The notes beneath the pieces are model-generated. The model worked only from the letters and a program-made list of their open reading frames with translations. It made no database searches and had not been told where the DNA came from. 64,000 bases of DNA from Hippopus hippopus (lineage: Eukaryota; Mollusca; Bivalvia; Cardiida; Cardiidae), in the NCBI GenBank assembly GCA_946811185.2, contig OX328105.1, positions 51,894,845-51,958,844 on the forward strand. Direction: 5' to 3'. Shown piece after piece: positions 32,925 through 43,214 of the stretch (position 1 is its first letter; each line of letters opens with the position of its first letter). The translations under genes were made by a program, and so were the position numbers.

Positions 32925-33040
32925 GAGTGTCTTAAACATTTTTGAAGAGGGAAGGGAGAAAATGCTGGTAACCAGCATTTCTTCTTCTGCCCTTTCATAC
33001 TCCAATTCCATTATTTCAGCCATGTTTCATTATTTAAGAA
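32925..33040 (+). mobile_element. PAL-1 MITE remnant
   Basis: GGGAGAAAATGCTGGTAACC with half-degraded arms and no clear ends. Confidence 0.6.
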
Positions 33041-33244
33041 CTTGGAGGAAACATTATTTATTTGTTTGAGTTGTCTCATTGTACAGTCTGTCATGTTTTC
33101 TAGCCTCTTGAACATCCCCTGAACCCCATACCCAACTTAAAAAAAATATTTCACACACAATGTCAAATGGTTGAGAAGAAAGGCAGAGTGGAAGTTTTCA
33201 CATAGTAGTCTCCAAGGCCAGGGTCACATACACATGTAGGTTGC

Positions 33245-33535
33245 TAGAATAGTAGCACAGTTGGTGGGATACAGGACTTGAGAACCAAGTCGCTGGTTTG
33301 AATCCCCAGCTTGGCCACTTTCTTTCTGAGGACTGATGATAATCACTGTGACAAGATTTGTTCCACTAATCATTGTTTCGATGATGGTTATGTGGGAAAG
33401 CAGCCAGTGGCTTGTGAGGATTATTGTGAGAAATACCGGTAACAGAAACTCCAGAAAATCTTAGATATGCGCACTACCTGCAGCAATATAACTGAAATGA
33501 TATTGAAAGCGGTGTTAAACACCATACAATCAATC
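33245..33535 (+). mobile_element. tRNA-derived SINE
   Basis: Second copy of the family at 31890. Box B GGTTTGAATCCCC, body GGGAAAGCAGCCAGTGGC, tail GTGTTAAACACCATACAATC. Confidence 0.75.
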
Positions 33536-33650
33536 TAGCTGTCAATCAATCAATAGAGCAAAATCATGCTGTGAAATCATTTCAGCTTAATATCTCTTGT
33601 TTAACATCTCATTTACAGTTTTAGAAAATCATGTGTGTGTCCACCTTAAT

Positions 33651-33859
33651 TTAATTCTTACATTACTGAATAAATTGCATTTTCTCAAATGTTAAAATTA
33701 CATTTCCTCTGCAAGATCAAGAGACAGTTCAGTCATAATGCAGAATATAGCAGTGGACAGTATAGATCACAGATCGGACTGCACATTCTGTGCAGTCCGA
33801 TCTTGATCTAAACTGTCCACAAAAGCTTCTGGTGTCATCTATGGTATGGAAAGAGTTAA
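33651..33859 (+). mobile_element. PAL-2 palindromic MITE, variant i
   Basis: TTAATTCTTACATTACTGAA start and TATGGAAAGAGTTAA end. Core arms: GATCGGACTGCACA and TGTGCAGTCCGATCTTGATC. Confidence 0.8.
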
Positions 33860-33938
33860 TTAGCCAACATGCAGAGCATAGCTTTCGCATATCAGTCTCA
33901 AAGGCTAAAGTCATAGTAGATCCTGTAAGACAGATTGG

Positions 33939-34296
33939 TTAACCCTTTACGACACAACAAAAATTTAGATTTGTCCAAACCGAAAGCATTTGCAGACAAC
34001 CACATGTAGAGTTTCAGACAAAAAAATTCATGCACCTTAACTTTTTCACTACTGAATATATAAATTGTATCTTCTCACGGGTTAAAAATACATTTCCTCT
34101 GCAAGATGAAGAGACAGTTCGATGATAGTCTAGAATATCAAATGTGGCTCAAATTCTGAAGTTGTCTTTGGGAGGATGTAAAACTGTGGAAAAAGGAGAA
34201 AATGATGGGTGCCAGCATTTTCTCCTTTTTCCACAATGTTTTCATACGGCTTCTTCCTCAGGGTTATTAAAACTAAGGCTTGATTGTTAAAGGGTA
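33939..34296 (-). mobile_element. PAL-1 MITE interrupted by a PAL-2 fragment
   Basis: Left part 33939-34010 (TTAACCCTTTACGACACAAC) and right part from 34139. The right part carries complete arms around GATGGGTGCCAGC. The 130 bases between match the left half of PAL-2 variant i (TTCACTACTGAATATATAAA). Confidence 0.75.
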
Positions 34297-34489
34297 AGCT
34301 CACTACCTCCTGTAGATGACTTTTGTCTCGATGCAGACGACTTTTCCAGACCTTGTAATAAATGGAGAAATTGCCAGAAATTTGCACTTTTTTTGTTTAG
34401 TGCCACAATGACCTCTCATGTATCAATTAGTTAACTCTAGGCTGATGTTTAATATCCCTATTTTACTTAACTAAAATATTAATATAGCC

Positions 34490-34624
34490 AAAATGATTAG
34501 ATTTTGAATTTAAAGGGTAGGAAACATTGTGAGAAAAGGAGAAAATGCTGGTTACCAGCATTTCTTCTTTTCCCACACTGTTCTAAAAGGGTTGTGAAAA
34601 CTTGGGATTATTTGGTAAAAGGTT
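34490..34624 (-). mobile_element. PAL-1 MITE, left end missing
   Basis: Arms meet at GCTGGTTACCAGC; right end TTTGGTAAAAGGTTAA. Confidence 0.75.
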
Positions 34625-34647
34625 AAAAGTTGTCTGCAGCAATTTTC

Positions 34648-34874
34648 TTAACTCTTTACCATACGGCAACATGTTGGACTTGTCAAAATTGAAAGCTCTT
34701 GCAGACGACAAAATAAGTGACTCAAAAATAGAAATTTACCTTTGAAAGGGGTAAAAAACATTTTGGGAAAAGGAGAAAATGCTGGTTACCAGCAATTTTT
34801 CCTTTTCCCAAAATGTTTTCAAAAGGTTTTTCCTTAGGGTCGTTATAACTCGGGTTTGTGTGTTAAAGGGTTAA
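34648..34874 (-). mobile_element. PAL-1 MITE, full length
   Basis: TTAACTCTTTACCATACGGC start. It shares TTAA 34871-34874 with the next copy. Confidence 0.88.
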
Positions 34875-35099
34875 CCCTTTACCAAACAATCCCAGGTTTT
34901 TATGACCCTGAGAAAGAAGTCTTCTGAAAACATTGTGGGAAAAGGAGAAAATGCTGGTAACCAGCATTTTCTCCTTTTCACACAATGTTTTCTACCCTTC
35001 CCAAAACAATTTTCAATTTTTGAGTCACATTAATTTTGTTGTCTGCAAATGCTTCCATTTTGGACTGGTCTAAAATTATGTTGTTTTGTAAAGAGTTAA
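34871..35099 (+). mobile_element. PAL-1 MITE, full length
   Basis: TTAACCCTTTACCAAACAAT start. The right arm has one change (TTTTCACACAATG). It ends in TTAA 35096-35099. Confidence 0.9.
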
Positions 35100-35162
35100 T
35101 CCCTTACCAGAGGACAAAATTTTACACTTGTCCAAACTTAAAGCATTTGCAGACCACTAAGT
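35096..35162 (-). mobile_element. PAL-1 MITE, left end only
   Basis: A 67-base left terminal fragment (CCCTTACCAGAGGACAAAAT, then AAGCATTTGCAGACC) between two full copies. Confidence 0.8.
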
Positions 35163-35389
35163 AACTCTTTACCAAATGACAAAATTTGAGACTGGTCCAA
35201 ATTGAAAGCACTTGCAGATGATATAATAAACGTGACTCAAAAATTTAAATTTGTTTCCAGCAGGGTAGAAAACATTGTGGGAAAAGGAGGAAATGCTGGT
35301 TACCAGCATTTTCTCCTTTTCCCACAATGTTTTCAAAAGGCTTCTATCTCGGGGTCGTAAAAACCAAGGATTGTTTGGTAAAGGGTTAA
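35160..35389 (-). mobile_element. PAL-1 MITE, full length
   Basis: TAACTCTTTACCAAATGACA start and TTTGGTAAAGGGTTAA end; the arms differ by one base. Confidence 0.9.
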
Positions 35390-35617
35390 GTGTGGCTCAA
35401 AGTATAGAACTTCTTTTGGAAAGGGTAGAAAGTTGGTAAAAGAGAGGATGTTGCTTACCAGCATCTCCTCCTTTTCTCACAATGTTTTCAAAAGCTTTCT
35501 TTCTCAGGGTCATTACTGAGTCCCAATAACTCAGTCAGTAGCGTACAGGACTTCAGAACAGAGGGTCGCAGGTTTGATCAGGGTCATTAAAAGTGGGGAT
35601 TATATGTTGAAGTGTTA
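35390..35617 (-). mobile_element. PAL-1 MITE split by a SINE head
   Basis: Left end missing; arms meet at TTGCTTACCAGC. It is interrupted at 35516-35577. Confidence 0.72.
35516..35577 (+). mobile_element. 62-bp SINE head insertion with 12-bp target duplication
   Basis: Only the tRNA-like promoter part: box A region TAACTCAGTCAGTAGCG and box B start GGTTTGA. TCAGGGTCATTA is repeated exactly at 35504-35515 and 35578-35589. Confidence 0.8.
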
Positions 35618-35623
35618 GGAAGG

Positions 35624-35852
35624 TAACACTTTACCACACAATTACAAGTGTTTATTACCCTCCGAGAAAAGTACTTTTGAAAATATTGTGAGGAAAGGAG
35701 AAAATGCAAATAACCACTATTTTCCTCTGTTTCCCATAATATTTTCCACCCTTCTAAGACTGATCACATTATGTGCATAATGCTAGATTGAATGTCTGCA
35801 AATTCTTTAAATTTGACAAAGTGTAAATTTTATCATCTGCTAATGAGTCAAT
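35624..35852 (+). mobile_element. PAL-1 MITE, diverged
   Basis: ACACTTTACCACACAATTAC start; centre AAATGCAAATAACCAC. Confidence 0.72.
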
Positions 35853-35877
35853 CATAGATAAGTAGTTCTAAATCGCT

Positions 35878-36109
35878 TTAACCCTTTACCAAACAATCCT
35901 TTTTTTCAATAACCCTGTGGAGAACATTTTGAAAAAAGCAGAAAATTCTGGTAGCCAGCATTTTCTCCTTTTCCTGCAATGTGTTTTTTTTTTACTAAAT
36001 TGGATACAAATCCCATCATTTAATAAACATTTAATTTGTTGTCTGCATATGCTGTAAATTTGAATGAGTCTAAACAAAGTTTTGTCATCAGATTCTGGTA
36101 AAGAGTTAA
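35878..36109 (+). mobile_element. PAL-1 MITE
   Basis: TTAACCCTTTACCAAACAAT start and CTGGTAAAGAGTTAA end; a T-run has expanded in the right arm. Confidence 0.83.
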
Positions 36110-36186
36110 GCTTTAGATTGTGGAATGTATTACTTCTGCATGTATAAGTAATAACCTGCTAGGAGGAATTTGCAGAAGACAACCAA

Positions 36187-36399
36187 AGTAAACCCTGTAC
36201 CAAACGACAAAATGTTAGACTTGTCCAAATTTGACTCAGTATGACTCAAATGGAGAAACTTGTCCTTGAAAGGGAAATAAACATTCTGGGGAAAAGGAGA
36301 AAATGTTGGTTACCAGCATTTTCTGTATTTTGACAATGTTTTCAAAAGCCTTCATTCTAATAGTTGTTAAAATGCAGTCATAAGTTGTAGAGTTTTAGA
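36187..36399 (-). mobile_element. PAL-1 MITE
   Basis: AAACCCTGTACCAAACGACA start; arms meet at GTTGGTTACCAGC; right end degraded. Confidence 0.72.
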
Positions 36400-36479
36400 A
36401 GGAATGATCATTTTATTGGATGCTTTCAACATTACTTCATGGCTTACTTATTCATAATTATGTTTCCTGGGCTTTATTA

Positions 36480-36605
36480 TCAAGAGACTCTGGCTCTCAA
36501 GTTTCTTGCCCAAGGACACTCATGACTATGACAAATGTAGGGCCTTATGCGAGGATCAAATTTAGGACCTCTAGATTATTAATTCAATGCCTTAACCGGT
36601 GAGCC
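36480..36605 (-). mobile_element. Probable SINE fragment
   Basis: CTTGCCCAAGGACAC, then GGATCAAATTTAGGACC (diverged box B, reverse) and CCTTAACCGGTGAGCC. This is the layout of a reverse-oriented tRNA-derived SINE. Confidence 0.5.
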
Positions 36606-36706
36606 ATGAAGACCTTCATCAACATTTGGGTTAAATGTATGAATGCATGTATAACAAGAGCACAGCATGCAGTTGCAGACACTCGGCTGCAGTTGCTTTT
36701 AGAAAT

Positions 36707-36967
36707 GAGCCATGCTCTGGCAAAATGGGCCTTTATGCATCGCCATAATGCATTATACCGATCAAGCAATCACATAATTATGGATCCGTAAAAGCCACTT
36801 TTTTTTAACAATCAACTTAATCATGAGGTAGACTGGTCCTTGGACATACACAAAATTGACCCATAGCGAAAAGTTTTGGCTCAGGTCAGCCTGCGCAGAC
36901 CGCACAGGCTGACCTGAGTCGGTACTTTTCGCAGATGCATTAAGCCCCCTTTTGCCAGAGCATGGCT
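36707..36967 (-). mobile_element. PAL-3 palindromic MITE, full length
   Basis: GAGCCATGCTCTGGCAAAAT start and GCCAGAGCATGGCTG end. Hairpin arms CTCAGGTCAGCCTGCGCAG and its complement lie at about 36871-36917. Confidence 0.88.
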
Positions 36968-37355
36968 GAAATACATTGATTTTCAGTGAAAATTTTAAGT
37001 TGAAAAAGGGGCATGACTGTGTCAAAAGTATTTTGATGGTTATCAGCCATTGTTGTATAGGTTTCTCTGTTGATACTTAACAACTAGTCTGAGTTTGATG
37101 TAAAAATCTTTAGTAATGAAAAAGATATTATAAATGTCAAAGTTTTTGCATGACATGACACAGACAACGCAGACCACAGTGATATGATATCAATATGATA
37201 ATCAATAGCTTGACATTTTCTTTAAAAACAGACTAGCTAATTATGAAAAACACTGTAGCAAATGGAGAAATTGCAAAACTCCTTGTGGCACAATTTTACA
37301 AAATCTATCATCTGCTACAATATGAATAATGAAGGGTTAAGTACATGGTACAGGG

Positions 37356-37586
37356 TTAACCCTTTACAACACAATCCCAAGTTTTTAAAAGACCCTGAAA
37401 AAGACAGCTTTTGAAAACACTGTGGGAGAAGGAGAAAATGCTTGTAACCAGCATTTTCTTCTTTTCCCGCAATGTTTTCTTCTCTTTTACAGACAAATCC
37501 CATTACTTGTGCCACATTTACTATGTCCTTTGGAAATGCTTTTAATTTGGATCTGTCAATAATTTTGTTGTATGGTAAAGGGTTAA
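37356..37586 (+). mobile_element. PAL-1 MITE, full length
   Basis: TTAACCCTTTACAACACAAT start and TATGGTAAAGGGTTAA end; arms with three changes. Confidence 0.86.
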
Positions 37587-37882
37587 GTCTTTTCTAGGTA
37601 ACAAAATTTTAAACTGGTCCAAATGAATGCACTTGCAGAAGACTTTTCAGTTTTAACTTATACCCCTTAACCATGTAATTCGGAGTTATAATGATCTTGT
37701 AGAGGAAGGCTGTTGAAATCATTGTGGGAAACAGAGGAAACGCTGGTAAAAGCAGTTTATCATTTTCCCACAATTATTTCTCCTCTATGATAAACAAATT
37801 TCTTATTTTGAGTCACAGCTAATTCATTAACTGCAAATGCTTTCAATTTGTACCAGTATAAAATCTTTGGTAATAATTGAAA
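37587..37882 (+). mobile_element. PAL-1 MITE pair, degraded
   Basis: A minus-orientation left-end fragment (about 37587-37650) followed by a plus-orientation copy (about 37665-37882) with a degraded centre. Confidence 0.6.
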
Positions 37883-38010
37883 ATGTTGGGCTTTTCTTTG
37901 TTGTGTAGGAAACAAAGGGAAAACGAGACCGGCACTTTATCCTTTTCCCATTCTGTTTCAAAAAAATATTCCTTGGAGTAACAAGAACACTGGATTGTTT
38001 TGATACATTA
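37883..38010 (-). mobile_element. PAL-1 MITE remnant
   Basis: GGAAAACGAGACCGGC and TTTATCCTTTTCCCATTCTG recall the arms; both ends lost. Confidence 0.45.
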
Positions 38011-38194
38011 CTGAAAACAAAAAAATACATGAATATAAAGACATGGCAGTTTCAAAGGCTACTTCAGCCATAAAATCTCCAATAAAAGCCATAATTTGAG
38101 TGCTGTTTTTGCAGTCTGATCCTTGATTGAGAATATTGTCATAAACATTGCAAGGCAAATATAAAATCTGGTCTCCTAATTAATTCACTCTGCT

Positions 38195-38265
38195 TTTGCA
38201 GACAACTGAGTTAAAGATCAGACTGCAAAAATGTGCAGTCTGATCTTAAATCATTGTGTCTGCTT
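38195..38265. mobile_element. PAL-2 core fragment
   Basis: Arms AAAGATCAGACTGCA and TGCAGTCTGATCTTAA around a short loop. Confidence 0.7.
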
Positions 38266-38600
38266 CTTTTCCTCGAAAAAAATCTATTTCATTTTTTTAA
38301 ATCTCAACAGATTTATATCTGAACCTCTTACAATTTGACATTTCCTTTCTTCAAACAAGGAGTATTTGATATGCTTGATTTATCCTGCAACATATTCCTA
38401 GATTTGTTCAGGAATTCGCCCTTTGTCTCCCGAATGGTCCTGATATCGAAAGAAAAAATTGAAAAGGTGCTTCATCCTTTTAGTGTAAGATAAATAAATC
38501 TGGCTTCCTGGTCAAAATATACATATGAAAGATTTGGAACCTACGTCATCCTCTGCAAGTCTAAAATAATTATAATTTGGGCCTTATACCGTACCATTTT
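38266..38600. other. Upstream region of the SAMD3-like gene
   Basis: No repeat recognised. This unique stretch may hold the core promoter; no TATA box is obvious. Confidence 0.4.
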
Positions 38601-38624
38601 ACGAAAACACAGCAGGTGCTCTTA

Positions 38625-38632
38625 ACTTCCGG
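38625..38632 (-). promoter_or_regulatory. ETS-type site
   Basis: ACTTCCGG, the reverse complement of the CCGGAAGT ETS motif common in TATA-less metazoan promoters. It lies about 100 bases before a strong donor. Confidence 0.4.
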
Positions 38633-38639
38633 TTTTTGA

Positions 38640-38735
38640 ACAAAGCAGGTTTTGTGAAATTGGCGTTGTTTTTCCAAACAATATCGATCGATTTATGCAT
38701 TTTATGTGAAGTAAATGTACACAGTACATATGAAG
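38640..38735 (+). other. Candidate non-coding first exon of the SAMD3-like gene
   Basis: Ends at AAG|GTAAGT, a perfect donor, after unique sequence. The exon at 41063 begins with an acceptor and has an in-frame stop (TAA 41066-41068) before its ATG, so a 5' UTR exon must exist upstream. The left edge is a guess. Confidence 0.45.
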
Positions 38736-38739
38736 GTAA

Positions 38740-40565
38740 GTTTTTCTTACAGTAACTTACAATATGCAAGTAAAATTCGTTGTAGTTACTTCTCTTAAGT
38801 CAAGGAAAATCGCTGGCAAATTTCATTAGTACAGAATTTAATCAAAATCTGTTGAAATGTAATAAACCTCTATTTTGAAATCACTATGACAACCTTTAGT
38901 TTTAATTCGCACATGTATTTCCTGTATGATTTCAAGTTGTTTAGTCATAATACAATGTCTCACAAAGTGAGAAATCTCATAAAGTGTGAAAAAAATGCTA
39001 TTTAAGTTTTGTGTCAAGGGAGATAACCCTTAACTAAATTGTAAATAAAATGAAAGCAGGTACATAATAGAGTCAGTGCAGCAACAATTTTAAGTCCAAC
39101 AGCTTGTAAGTATAATACCTATGATCAACATTACAACAAAAATGTATTTTTCTATGAAAATGATGACGGTGTTTATTTTTGTGGATGTGACAGACTGTTA
39201 GAGGTGTTAAAGGAGTGCTGTGAGTGTCGTTAGGGTAGATGTTGAGTGGCTAAAGTAGCTCAGTGTTTAGAGCATGCCAAAAGATTTTTTTTTTTTTTTT
39301 CATACTTTTGATTAGATTCAACTAAGAATTTCTAGGTAAAAGGTTGTGTATGTTGACTGAAAGATAACAACCAACTTGTTCCAGACAAAATGTGACTTAA
39401 TTCCATTTACCTGAGTCAAATGACAATAGATTTAAGTCAAAATTTGGTTTGCTTCAATTAAGGACTACCTTGCATTTACAGCAGTTGATATATGACACAA
39501 TTTCATTGTTACAAATAGTCACTGTGGAACAAAATTATAAGGTACATGTATGTTAGCATGGGCATGTGGTGCGCTTGTTGCACTAGAACATTCGGGCAAG
39601 CTAGGTTGAACTGACCTGATCTAAACTTTATTGTCTACTGTAAATATAGACCTAACAGTAATAAGTGATTTCTCTCTTTATGGGTATGGAAATCTTAGAA
39701 ATTTTTACTTATCCACGGACAAGTACATGAAAAAAGTCCAGGTGTCAGCCAGTGCAGCTTACTTGTTAAAAACAAAACAGTTTTAAATAGCATTATACCA
39801 TGCCTCGTAAAAAAGACGTCTTGTTTGCTATATTCCTTTTAGCGGTACGCTTTATATTTACATTTGGAGCTGCCAGATGCTGCCGAGGTCTCAGACTTCT
39901 CACATTCCGTTTGTTTCGAAGATTTAATTATCAAAACAATCTATTTTCTCCATCAGTTGATCGCTGCATTGCAAATTGTTTTGGTTTGAGACATTTTTTC
40001 AGCAGAGGAGATAATGTCTAAACCATGGCTCATCAGTTCCGAAACTGTACCATCATATGAAAGGCTAAAATATTCACATGTGCGACATTGGCATAAAGGA
40101 TCTTTTAAATGGTGCTAAAATGATAAAAGTAAAATTGTTTTAATCCTCAATAGTGATCTTTAAAGTATTCAGACATTTTCCGAAGTAAAGAAGTCGACAT
40201 GCAAAAACAGCCACATATTATACCAACCCAGTAGTATGTAGTTATTCTAGTGAATGCGAAGCTACATCAAGTGTGTATTTGGGGTTTCCAGAATTCTGGG
40301 ATCATCTCAAACAGCTGTATATCATTCAAAATGCCATTTTGTACAAAGGGTGAACATTTGTATTTCTTTGCATAATGTTTACAACAGATATTTGTTTCAA
40401 AATTATCCCTTACTTTCTTCTTGTCAGCGGAAAATTAAATTAAAAAAAAATTCACTTGTCCGACGCCAAATTTTCCCTAGTCGAACCTAGGATTTCAGCA
40501 TCCCTGCTCTTTGAAATTGAAACAGTTTTTTCAAGATTCATGATGAATTGTCAACACAAAGTTGA
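38740..40565 (+). other. Probable intron 1 of the SAMD3-like gene
   Basis: A T-run near 39286-39300 and short repeats only. No coding exon was seen. Confidence 0.4.
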
Positions 40566-40781
40566 CCTTTTATCTCGCAATTCGGAGTTTTTAAGTGCCT
40601 GACAGAGAGGGAATTTTGAAAAAATTGTGAGAAGGAGAAAATTCTAGTAACCAGCATTTTCTCACATTGTTTTCTACCCTGTCAGACACAATTTCCATCA
40701 TTACAGCCACAGTTAACTTGTTATCTGCAAATACTTTCAATATTGACAAGCCTGAATTATTGTGGTTGGGTAAAAAGTTAA
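40566..40781 (+). mobile_element. PAL-1 MITE
   Basis: Centre CTAGTAACCAGCATTTTC with a shortened right arm. Ends in TTAA 40778-40781, shared with the next copy. Confidence 0.75.
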
Positions 40782-41018
40782 ATTCTTTACAAGATACGAA
40801 ATTGTCAGACTTGCCCGTACTTAGAGCATTTGTCCCGTACTTAGAGCATTTGCAGACAACAAAATGGATGTTGGTCAAATGACAAGACTTGTCTTTGTAA
40901 GTGTAGAAAAAGCATTGTGGGAAAGAAAATGCTGATTACCAGCATTTTCTCCTTTGCCCACAATGTTTTCATAAAAGATTTTTCCTCAGTCATGTGGGAT
41001 TATTTGGTAAAGGGTTAA
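40778..41018 (-). mobile_element. PAL-1 MITE with an internal 18-bp duplication
   Basis: CCCGTACTTAGAGCATTT is tandemly doubled at about 40815-40850. TTTGGTAAAGGGTTAA ends it 45 bases before exon 1 of the SAMD3-like gene. Confidence 0.8.
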
Positions 41019-41077
41019 ATAGTTAACAGATAGTTATGATTTGTATGTTGTTTTTATTTCAGGGTTAAGCCACAAAT

Positions 41078-41213
41078 ATGATGGACCTAGGTTCAATCAA
41101 GAAGGATTTCAGTGCGCTGTTATCCCAAGTCCAGCCATGGACTCTCTCGCACTTTGTCATGTGGTTAGACATCAAGGTTGCAGAGTACAAGGTGTTTGGG
41201 CGAATGATTATGG
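41078..41213 (+). CDS. SAMD3-like gene, coding exon 1
   Basis: Acceptor TTTATTTCAG at 41062, start ATG 41078 (a second ATG follows directly) and donor ATGG|GTAAGA. An in-frame TAA at 41066-41068 fixes the start here. It encodes MMDLGSIKKDFSALLSQVQP, then WTLSHFVMWLDIKVAEYKVF, a compact amphipathic segment unlike the disordered part that follows. The donor is phase 1. Confidence 0.8.
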
Positions 41214-41259
41214 GTAAGAACTCTTCTGCATTGTTTCCAGAACAGGTGTCGAACAACGT

Positions 41260-41466
41260 TTCTCTTTTTGAGTCAAATCTTTGTTTTTATGATCCTCAGG
41301 GAAAAAAAAGCTTCTGAAAACTTGGTTGTAAAAAGGCAAAAATGCTTATATGAGCATTTCTCCTTTTTCCAAAATCTCTTCTATGGTTTCAGAGATACAA
41401 TCCTTCATGTTATGTCTGCACATTTATGCTTCAAATGTGGACGAGTCTAAAATTTTTGTTTGTTTG
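41260..41466 (+). mobile_element. PAL-1 MITE, diverged
   Basis: Centre reduced to AAATGCTTATATGAGCATTT; begins about 46 bases after the exon 1 donor. Confidence 0.65.
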
Positions 41467-42965
41467 ACCCAGCCCCGGGGGTAATGAGTTTTACATGGGC
41501 CTATATAGAGAAAACTTTAGAAATCTCCCTGTACTTAGCCATAAAACCTAGGACTTCAAAATTTTGCATGTAGCTTTATGTAGTGGGCCTCTACCCATAG
41601 GGGTCTGTAGTCTGATTCCTGGCACCCATAGACCATATATTATAAACGAGGGATTTAACTGTATGCACTCCGTTACTCGCCCCCGGTTACAAAAAACAAC
41701 GTATCTTTTCTACCCCATCAGTTATTCTCCTATTTTTTTCTACAGCTGAAAGTTAAAACATTTTTCTACCAGAAAAACACAATTGTTTGTCAGTGGCTAA
41801 TGCAGTCTGGCTGATACATTTGCTCGAACTTGTAAACTCACTCAAAAATCAGCGCCATTGACACGGGTTCGTACATCCGTTTTCAAGATATAAAATGCAC
41901 TTTAGATCCAATGAAACGCAGTATTAGCGGCACCCACCCTTTAAACATGTTTAAAAATACTACTGACCTATAGTCTTTATCTACAATAACGACGAAACGC
42001 CTCAGAATTCGTTGAATTTGTGATCCACGTTCTTATTTTGAACAGCTGCAGCCATCTTCTGTCATGTGACATTGTTTGGAACGAGAAATTTCATCGGTTG
42101 ATATGTACTAACAGTCGTGAATTCAACCAATGAAATTTCGTACAGCTGCTTACACCTTTTTGTCACGTGACAGTACGGTGACACTGTTTGGAACGAGAAA
42201 TTTCATTGGTTTATATGCGCGAACGTCAGTATCGAATGTACAAACCCATGTCAATGGCGAAGATTTTTGAGCGAGTTTACAAGTTCGAGCGAATGTATCA
42301 GCCAGACTGCATTAGCCACTGACAAACAGTTGTGTTTTTCTGGTAGAAAAATGTTTTAGCTCTCAGCTGTAGAAAAAATTAGGAGAATAACTGATGGGGT
42401 AGAAAAGATACGATGTTTTTTTGTAACCGGGGGCGAGTAACGGGCTGCATACAGTTAAATCCCTTGTTTTAGTCTATGGGTGACAGGAGTCAAACTATGG
42501 ACCCCTATGCCACTACCAAGATTGCCTAAGTTATAGCCCTAGGGTTTAATTTGATCCCACCCAGAGGGTCACAAGTTTTACATGGGCTTATAGTGAAAAC
42601 TTAAGAAATCGTCTTGTTACTAACCATAAGAACTATGGCTACCAAATTTAGCCCTGTCTGAGGGGTCTCATGTTTTACAGGGCCTCTTATTGAGGAAATT
42701 TTGAAAATTTTCTTGTTTATAACCCCACATTCTAGACCTGTACTATTTGGTATGGGGCTTTATCTTGTGGACTTCTACCAGGATTCAAATAATTATAGCT
42801 CTGTGGTCTAAAATGGCCTTGCCCTGGGGTTATAACTTGCTCATCAGATTTTATAGAAAAAATTTTGTATGTCTACTAATTGGCCAAGTATTGTAATGTT
42901 TGGCTTGTAGGGTTTTTACTTATTAGCCAGTGGAGCAATACAGGGCCATCATGGCCCTCTTGTTC
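41465..42965 (+). mobile_element. Second element with the CTCTTGTT end, interrupted
   Basis: Left part CCAGCCCCGGGGGTAATGAG, then repeated segments with 'TTTTACATGGGC' and 'AGAAATC'. The right end GGGCCATCATGGCCCTCTTG is the same as at 27450-27472. The middle is an inserted inverted-repeat element (41573-42525). Confidence 0.6.
41573..42525. mobile_element. Element with inverted arms of about 300 bp
   Basis: The left arm (about 41573-41880) and right arm (about 42230-42525) are complementary with few changes, including GGGATTTAACTGTATGCA, CGTTACTCGCCCCCGGTTAC and CAGTGGCTAATGCAGTCTGG. The 350-bp centre has two direct copies of TGTTTGGAACGAGAAATTTC. No coding frame is seen. Confidence 0.8.
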
Positions 42966-43068
42966 TTTGATAGGGTAGAAAACATTTTGGGAAAAGGATA
43001 AAATTCTGATAACCAACATTTTCTTTTTTTCCCAAAGTGTTTTCCAAACCCTTCTCATGGTCTTTTAC
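42966..43068 (-). mobile_element. PAL-1 MITE, core only
   Basis: Arms GGGAAAAGGATAAAATTCTG and complement; both terminal parts short. Confidence 0.7.
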
Positions 43069-43214
43069 CCTTTATTACTCAATCACGAGTTTAAATGATC
43101 CCAAGAACAAAACATTTTGAAAACATTGTGGGAAGAGAAGAAATTGCAAGTAACCAGCATTTTTACCTTTCACAGGGTTATAAAAATGTACTTGATTGTA
43201 TGGTAAAGATTTAA
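43066..43214 (+). mobile_element. PAL-1 MITE, short chimera
   Basis: Plus-type left end CCCTTTATTACTCAATCACG and minus-type right end TATGGTAAAGATTTAA; right arm missing. It shares TTAA 43211-43214 with the next copy. Confidence 0.7.
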
